A DNA stretch of 64,000 bases, taken from Brooklawnia sp032229645. GTDB taxonomy: Bacteria; Actinomycetota; Actinomycetes; Propionibacteriales; Propionibacteriaceae. The notes under the pieces were generated by a model. It had not been told where the DNA came from, ran no database searches, and saw only the letters and a list, made by a program, of their open reading frames with translations. The DNA is taken from NCBI GenBank assembly GCA_963722295.1, contig CAVRLB010000010.1, forward strand, positions 124,001-188,000, in the 5' to 3' direction. A program made the translations under genes and the position numbers. Below are positions 59,654-64,000 of the stretch, piece by piece (the stretch's first letter is position 1; each line of letters begins with the position of its first letter).

Positions 59654-60571
59654 ATGCGCCGCTGCGCCGTGATCGGCAGCCCGATCGCACATTCACTATC
59701 GCCGTTGCTGCACCGCACCGCCTACGCCGAACTCGGCATCGCGGACGAGTTCAGCTACGACGCGTTCGAGGTGACCCCCGACACCCTGGGCGACTTCATC
59801 GCGGGACTCGGATCCGAATGGGTTGGGCTGTCGGTGACCGCACCTAACAAGCAGGCGCTGTTGTCATATGGCGAGCCCGACCCGATCGCGGCCGCCCTGC
59901 AGTCTGGCAACACCATCATCTTCGGCGCCGGCGATGCGCCGAACCGGGTCTTCAATACCGACGTCACCGGCCTGCTCGCGGCCCTCGCCCGCGCCGGCGT
60001 CGGCTCGGCTGCCACAGCCATGGTGATCGGCAACGGCGCGACGGCGCGCAGCGCGTTCTGGGCGCTCGGCAGGTTGGGCGTCAGGCAGGCCGTGGTCTGT
60101 GCCCGAAGCACCGCTCGCGCACACGCGAGCCTGGACGATGTTGCCGCGCTGGCCGGCATCGAGTTCTCGGTGCAGTCCTACGGGCAACCCGCGGAGCTTC
60201 CTGCCGGTTGGGGGGGACGCGCGGATCTGCTGGTTTCGACGGTGCCGGTGGAGTTGGCCGACGATCTGGCGGCGGACCTGGTGGCCCAGGCCCGCACCGT
60301 CTTCGAGGTCGTCTACACCAACTATCCGTCGGCCTTCGACCGGGCAGCCCGCGCGGCCGGTGTGACCTCGCTGGACGGTCTCGACCTGCTGGTGGGCCAG
60401 GCAATCGATCAGCTCAAGCTGATGACCGGCCGCGACGCCGATCCCGGGCCGCTGTTGGCGGCGTGTCGCGCCGAGGTGCTACGCAAGAGACTCACCGGGC
60501 TGCTGGACGGCCCTGACTCCGCGTTGGACGCCGACACGAACGAGACGACGACCACCGACAGGAAGGCATGA
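59654..60571 (+). CDS. aroE: Shikimate dehydrogenase (AroE-type)
   Basis: 305 residues. The substrate-binding N-terminal domain begins with CAVIGSPIAHSLSP, and the catalytic lysine is Lys66 in SVTAPNKQAL. The NADP domain has VIGNGATARSAFWALGRLG and the late GLDLLVGQAIDQLKL. The C-terminal 25 residues are an acidic/Thr tail beyond the core. The family motif N-V-T-x-P-x-K reads S-V-T-A-P-N-K here, a mild departure found in some actinobacterial members. Confidence 0.92.
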   Translation: MRRCAVIGSPIAHSLSPLLHRTAYAELGIADEFSYDAFEVTPDTLGDFIAGLGSEWVGLSVTAPNKQALLSYGEPDPIAAALQSGNTIIFGAGDAPNRVFNTDVTGLLAALARAGVGSAATAMVIGNGATARSAFWALGRLGVRQAVVCARSTARAHASLDDVAALAGIEFSVQSYGQPAELPAGWGGRADLLVSTVPVELADDLAADLVAQARTVFEVVYTNYPSAFDRAARAAGVTSLDGLDLLVGQAIDQLKLMTGRDADPGPLLAACRAEVLRKRLTGLLDGPDSALDADTNETTTTDRKA

Positions 60572-60578
60572 AGAACAG

Positions 60579-61061
60579 ATGCCCAGAAAGCGTGACCGCA
60601 CCCCTCGACCGAAGCTGACGCTGCTGCCGGCCCCCGTGAGCTCGCTGGCGATGCTCATCGGCGGAGCGGCGCTGTGCTGCATGACCTGGCTGGCTCGCGG
60701 CGATGGCTGGCCCGCCTTCGTCTGGGCGGTCTTCGGGATCTTCATCATGTCCCAACCGGTCAGCGGAATCGTCCGCGGTGAGGGCGACCAGTTGCGGGTC
60801 GGAATACGCAAGATCGACCTGACGGGCATCGTGAAGGTCGCGGTCTACAACCGCAAGCAGTGGGGGTTCAGCTATTCGGTGGCCGTCCTGAAATTCGGTG
60901 GACGCGTCGACGAGATCTCCGGTGCATTCCTCACCAGCAAGGCCTTCACCAAGATGATCGATTGGATCGGAGTGTCTCCCGAGGTGCTGGAAGGATTCTG
61001 GAGTTCGCGGGCGTTGGCGGCGCAACGTCCCGATCTGACGCAGCAGCGCCCGAAGCGCTGA
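60579..61061 (+). CDS. Small membrane protein downstream of aroE, unknown
   Basis: 160 residues. A basic N terminus (RKRDRTPRPK) is followed by two membrane helices (about 19-39 and 43-62) and a soluble domain (65-140) rich in beta-type residues (GDQLRVGIRKIDLTGIVKVAVYNRKQWGFSYSVAVLKF). This recalls a PH-like domain of the kind seen in bacterial membrane proteins, but I cannot assign a family. Seven bases separate it from the aroE stop, so the two are co-transcribed. Confidence 0.65.
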   Translation: MPRKRDRTPRPKLTLLPAPVSSLAMLIGGAALCCMTWLARGDGWPAFVWAVFGIFIMSQPVSGIVRGEGDQLRVGIRKIDLTGIVKVAVYNRKQWGFSYSVAVLKFGGRVDEISGAFLTSKAFTKMIDWIGVSPEVLEGFWSSRALAAQRPDLTQQRPKR

Positions 61062-61342
61062 AACCCGATCTGGTGGTCGCCAACCAGGAGGAGAACCGCA
61101 AGCTCGATGTCGAGCGGCTGCGGGCATCCGGAATTGCTGTTTGGGTGACGAAGCTCGGCAGCGTGGACGAGGCCTTCGCCAGCATGACACGCCTGTTCGG
61201 CGAAGGGTTCGGGTTGACTTCTTCACCGGCTTGGCTGCGTAGTGCGCGCGAGGTCTGGACAGCGCCGCCGGAGCGTCCGGGGCTGCGGATCGCGGTGCCG
61301 ACCTGGCGAGATCCCTGGATCTGGGCTACGGATCGCGGTTGA
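61050..61342 (+). pseudogene. Remnant of a helical-backbone metal receptor (TroA/BtuF-like) gene
   Basis: About 95 residues of recognisable sequence, LKPDLVVANQEENRKLDVERL through RIAVPTWRDPWIW, match the middle of actinobacterial helical-backbone metal receptors, which are about 250 residues in full. The N-terminal lobe start and everything after WRDPWIW are missing. The fragment begins at the stop codon of the preceding gene and has no start codon of its own. It is bounded on the right by the tRNA-Arg terminator, so it looks like a deletion or recombination scar. Confidence 0.6.
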
Positions 61343-61347
61343 AGCTC

Positions 61348-61399
61348 AGAATGACGAATGTCCCGCAGCGTGGGTAACATGCCGCGGGACATTCATTCT
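61348..61399 (-). terminator. Terminator hairpin of tRNA-Arg
   Basis: AGAATGA-CGA-ATGTCCCGC (61348-61366) pairs with GCGGGACATTCATTCT (61384-61399), with a three-base bulge and a 17-base loop. It lies directly beyond the tRNA 3' end on the minus strand. Confidence 0.65.
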
Positions 61400-61400
61400 G

Positions 61401-61473
61401 CGCGCTCGGAGGGATTCGAACCCCCAACCTTCTGATCCGTAGTCAGATGCTCTATCCGTTAAGCTACGAGCGC
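61401..61473 (-). tRNA. tRNA-Arg(ACG)
   Basis: Complete cloverleaf on the minus strand: acceptor GCGCTCG/CGAGCGC, D arm TAGCTTAACGGATAGAGCA, anticodon loop CTACGGA with anticodon ACG, T arm GGGGGTTCGAATCCCTC. CCA is not encoded. A34 is the substrate of TadA, also encoded in this window; as inosine it reads CGU, CGC and CGA. Confidence 0.97.
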
Positions 61474-61703
61474 TGGTCGCTTGCGCGATTGATCACTTTA
61501 GCCCACTGCCGACGAAACTCCAAACCACCTTTTCAGGCGCAGTCGTCGTGCGCGGTCTTGGGTGGCGGTCGCCGCGCAAGAGAACCCGACGCGTCGCTGC
61601 CAGCACCTACGCAGGTGTCGATCTTGGCCTGATGCAACTCGTAGCCGGCGACGCACTCGCCCGGTAAAACTCCATCGGCGGCAACCCGACTCGCAACGAC
61701 TGC

Positions 61704-61794
61704 CGGTAGTCGCAGAAACTGGCGCATGTTCGGTAGCTGCTGCTATTCCCGGTAGCCGCTGAGTGACGAAACACGCACATCGGTTAGCTACTGC
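61704..61794. repeat. Dispersed 13-base unit, cluster D
   Basis: Plus-oriented units at 61704-61713 (partial, CGGTAGTCGC), 61731-61743 (CGGTAGCTGCTGC), 61750-61762 (CGGTAGCCGCTGA) and 61781-61794 (CGGTTAGCTACTGC, one base longer). The spacer GCTGCTATTCC before the third unit closely matches GCTGCTACTTC before a unit in cluster A, so the repeated element is longer than 13 bases. Confidence 0.7.
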
Positions 61795-62020
61795 ACCGCG
61801 GCGCGTGTGAAATCGGCCCGAGTCAGGCAAGAAGACGAATCGACGAGCACCGAAGCGGGTGTCCAGCCCAGAGCCCTCAAGTAGCGCCTCCGGCTCAAGA
61901 ACCAGGCCTCAACGCGCTCCAGTGCACTCCAGATGGCCAATTCAGGCAACTATTTGCCCACGAAAGCGAACTGGCGAGCACTGAAGCGCGTTGCCCGGCG
62001 CAGAACCCGAGCCAGCGAAA

Positions 62021-62054
62021 AACGCTCCTCCCGCGATCCCGCGGAAGGAGCGTT
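62021..62054 (-). terminator. Rho-independent terminator of tRNA-Ser(GCT)
   Basis: AACGCTCCTCCCGCG (62021-62035) pairs with CGCGGAAGGAGCGTT (62040-62054), one mismatch, four-base loop. On the minus strand the stem is followed by TTTTTCGC, a genuine T-tail. A second, weaker hairpin (62117-62140, GGAAAGAA/TTCTTTCC) lies nearer the tRNA. Confidence 0.8.
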
Positions 62055-62152
62055 CCACTTGTCATGGCGGAGGTACTCGGTGCACTTCGTGCACCTCGAC
62101 CTCTCGCTTGACCTCGGGAAAGAAAACAAGTCTTCTTTCCGCTCGGTCTGTG

Positions 62153-62242
62153 CGGAGGTGGCGAGATTTGAACTCGCGATGGGGTTGAGCCCCAAACCCG
62201 CTTAGCAGGCGGGCGCCATAGACCTGACTAGGCGACACCTCC
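62153..62242 (-). tRNA. tRNA-Ser(GCT)
   Basis: Class II tRNA on the minus strand: acceptor GGAGGTG/CACCTCC, anticodon loop CTGCTAA with anticodon GCT, long variable arm (TTTGGGGCTCAACCCCAT), T-loop TTCAAAT, discriminator G. CCA is not encoded. It reads AGC and AGU. Confidence 0.97.
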
Positions 62243-62494
62243 AGGCGGCCGGACGCATCTACTCATCCAGACGACTGTCCAAGGCTAGCGACAACCGGCC
62301 GCTTCCGCAAAGCGTCGGGCTCCTGCCGGGTTGAAGACGGCACGCCAGAACCGCGACACAGCACCCGGCAAGCCCAGACGGATACCCCGCCCCACAAAGT
62401 TTCGGCCCCTGGTGGGATGGTCCCGCTTCGGGCAGACGATTACGCTTCGCTAAAGTGAGTTGCACGTACTCTCTGCACGAAGGGAAGTCTGATC

Positions 62495-64000
62495 TTGCCG
62501 CTGCCGAGTGACGACGGCCGACAGGCAACCCCGGCACGACGCGGATATTCCGAGGAAGCGCGGGATGCCGCCGCCAGCGGGCCAGTCGAATCATCGCCCG
62601 ACGGCGCCCACTGGGGCGCACGCCGTGGTGACCCTCTTGCATCCCCATCAGCATCCGACGCACAGCAGGGCGCGTCGTACGCCGCGTCATACTCCGAGGA
62701 ATCGGCCCCCGCTCCGAAACGGGCGGGCGGCACCTATGGCGCTGCCCGCGGCGAGACACCTCCCCCACCACCAGTTTCCACTCCAGAGCCGGCCCAGGCC
62801 CAAGCTCCGAAACCCGATCGCCGATTCCGCGGTTCCATCATCCGAACCATCGGCAGCACCATCGTGCCCGGTCTCGGTATGCTCGGCACCCGCTTGCATC
62901 GCCTCGGAGTGATCCTGCTGACGCTGATCCTGGTCGCATTCATCGCCCTGATCATCGTCCTGCGCAATCCCCTGCTCACAGCAGGAAGCGCCTTGCAGAC
63001 CGGCTGGATGCGCACGATCGCAATCAGCCTGATCGTCGTGGCCGGTCTCTGGGTGAGCGTGATCATCGGCACCTATCTGGTCTCGCGGCCGCGCACACTG
63101 AGCAACGGCCAGCGCACCATCGGAGGGATCGCGGTCGGATTACTGACCTTCATCGTCAGCGCCCCGCTGGCCGTCGCCTCCGCGTATTCATTCGAGACCG
63201 CGCGACTGTCGAGCGATCTATTCGGCTCGGAGAACAACTCTCAGTCGCAGACGCGTCCAACGCTTGAGAAGAACGACCCCTGGGCCGACAAGGAGCGCGT
63301 CAACATCCTGCTGGCAGGCGGCGATTCGGGGGCCGGACGCGAGACCGAACTGGGCGTGCGAACCGACACCATGATGATGGCGTCGATCGACACCAAGACC
63401 GGTGCGACCCTGATCATTCAACTGCCGCGCAACCTGCAATACCCCATCTTCGCGCCCGACTCGCCGCTGGCGCAGGCCTTCCCCTACGGCTTCGACGACG
63501 GTTCGGACGCATTCCTCAGCTCCGTCTGGGAGGATGCCCCCACGATGTACCCCGAGCTCTTCGAAAACACCGACTACCCCGGTGCCGACGCGCTGAAATG
63601 GGCATTCGAAGGCGTCACCGGGCAAAAGGTCGACTACTTCGTCCTAGTGAACATCGACGGTCTGGTGAAGCTGGTTGACGCCATGGGCGGCGTCACGGTC
63701 AACGTGAACTTCCCGATCGCCAAAGGCGGCAGCACCTCAGACGGAAACTGTGGAGAACTCGGCTGGATCCCTGAGGGACCCACCCAGCACCTGGGCGGCG
63801 ACGACGCCATGTGGTACGCCCGTAGCCGATGCAACTCGCCCGGCGGCGACTTCGGACGCATGCAGCGCCAGTCCTGCCTGGTGAATGCCGTCATTGATCA
63901 GGCGGATCCGGCCACCATGTTGACCCGGTACGAAGACATCGCCCAGGCAGCCGGAGACATGGTCTCCACCGACATCCCGCAGGAGCATCTCTCGGCGATC
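62495..64000 (+). CDS. LCP (LytR-CpsA-Psr) family protein, 3' end outside window
   Basis: Partial, 502 residues visible from TTG 62495 behind GAAGGGAAG (62479-62487); the frame stays open to the window edge. The first 130 residues are a disordered Ala/Ser/Pro/Glu-rich cytoplasmic region. Three membrane helices follow (about 146-168, 176-198 and 209-231), then the LCP catalytic domain with VNILLAGGDSGAG, RTDTMMMASIDTKTG, IIQLPRNL, and YARSRCNSPGGDFGRMQRQ. These hold the conserved Asp and Arg residues that bind polyprenyl-phosphate substrates. LCP enzymes attach teichoic-acid-like or capsular polymers to peptidoglycan. The 252-base gap before it has no gene. Confidence 0.93.
   Translation, partial: MPLPSDDGRQATPARRGYSEEARDAAASGPVESSPDGAHWGARRGDPLASPSASDAQQGASYAASYSEESAPAPKRAGGTYGAARGETPPPPPVSTPEPAQAQAPKPDRRFRGSIIRTIGSTIVPGLGMLGTRLHRLGVILLTLILVAFIALIIVLRNPLLTAGSALQTGWMRTIAISLIVVAGLWVSVIIGTYLVSRPRTLSNGQRTIGGIAVGLLTFIVSAPLAVASAYSFETARLSSDLFGSENNSQSQTRPTLEKNDPWADKERVNILLAGGDSGAGRETELGVRTDTMMMASIDTKTGATLIIQLPRNLQYPIFAPDSPLAQAFPYGFDDGSDAFLSSVWEDAPTMYPELFENTDYPGADALKWAFEGVTGQKVDYFVLVNIDGLVKLVDAMGGVTVNVNFPIAKGGSTSDGNCGELGWIPEGPTQHLGGDDAMWYARSRCNSPGGDFGRMQRQSCLVNAVIDQADPATMLTRYEDIAQAAGDMVSTDIPQEHLSAI

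Larger units (their letters stand above)
61474..62116. other. Intergenic gap between tRNA-Arg and tRNA-Ser, no gene
   Basis: No reading frame here has coding character. The gap contains repeat cluster D (61704-61794), the small palindrome CACCT-ACGC-AGGTG near 61608-61621, and the terminator at 62021-62054, each described separately where noteworthy. The rest shows nothing I can assign. Confidence 0.55.

Noticed and set aside
61838..61997. Possible degenerate repeat GCGAGCAC-C/T-GAAGCG in the tRNA-Arg/tRNA-Ser gap
   Set aside because: Two imperfect short matches only, with no third copy seen. Not distinguishable from chance.

Overview
The window is 64 kb of high-GC chromosomal DNA from an actinobacterium. 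The best landmark is the near-origin cell-envelope cluster fhaA-fhaB-pstP-rodA-pbpA-pknB, followed by pabA, a DUF881 gene and crgA, an order typical of Actinobacteria. High GC, GTG and TTG starts, tRNAs without encoded CCA, a DivIVA/FilP-like coiled-coil pair, MenB and the gene mix fit Propionibacteriaceae or a close relative. That family-level guess is inference. No prophage, transposase, plasmid function or CRISPR array was seen; this is mostly core chromosome with small accessory islands.

Layout. 0.4-9 kb: a META-domain lipoprotein, a P-type-ATPase-like membrane protein that has lost its catalytic residues, a long-chain acyl-CoA ligase with an amphipathic tail, a pirin, a methyltransferase, and the KDG kinase/KDPG aldolase pair with its IclR regulator. 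10.5-20.7 kb: a thioredoxin with a CHPC active site, then the FHA/phosphatase/RodA/PBP/PASTA-kinase operon, pabA, DUF881 and crgA. 20.8-27.5 kb: an Mrp cation/proton antiporter operon whose MrpB domain is split by a one-base frameshift. 27.7-36.1 kb: lysS, a DUF4862-like protein, a TetR regulator with a perfect palindromic operator and a heterodimeric ABC exporter, and two small membrane proteins. 36.1-44.4 kb: a second Ser/Thr kinase without PASTA domains, gdhA, a heavy-metal P-type ATPase, a HerA-like ATPase, and a small protein paired with a LytR_C-domain protein.

44.4-53.6 kb is the most coherent accessory region. It holds an aromatic-acid-exporter-like FUSC protein, a CycA-like permease, alanine dehydrogenase and an Lrp/AsnC regulator, then a second permease, kynureninase, a second Lrp/AsnC regulator and an arylformamidase-like hydrolase. 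Together these could take (formyl)kynurenine to anthranilate and alanine, and alanine on to pyruvate plus ammonia. No tryptophan 2,3-dioxygenase is present here.

53.9-64 kb: tRNA-Ser(CGA), tadA with its associated acidic protein, upp, the two long coiled-coil proteins, menB, aroE, a small membrane protein, a remnant of a metal-receptor gene, tRNA-Arg(ACG), tRNA-Ser(GCT), and the start of an LCP-family cell-wall ligase that runs off the window.

A 13-base unit close to CGGTAGCCGCTGC occurs in clusters of three to five copies, in both orientations, in four unrelated intergenic gaps (about 10.2, 30.3, 39.2 and 61.7 kb). It looks like a REP/BIME-type dispersed palindromic element that I do not recognise.
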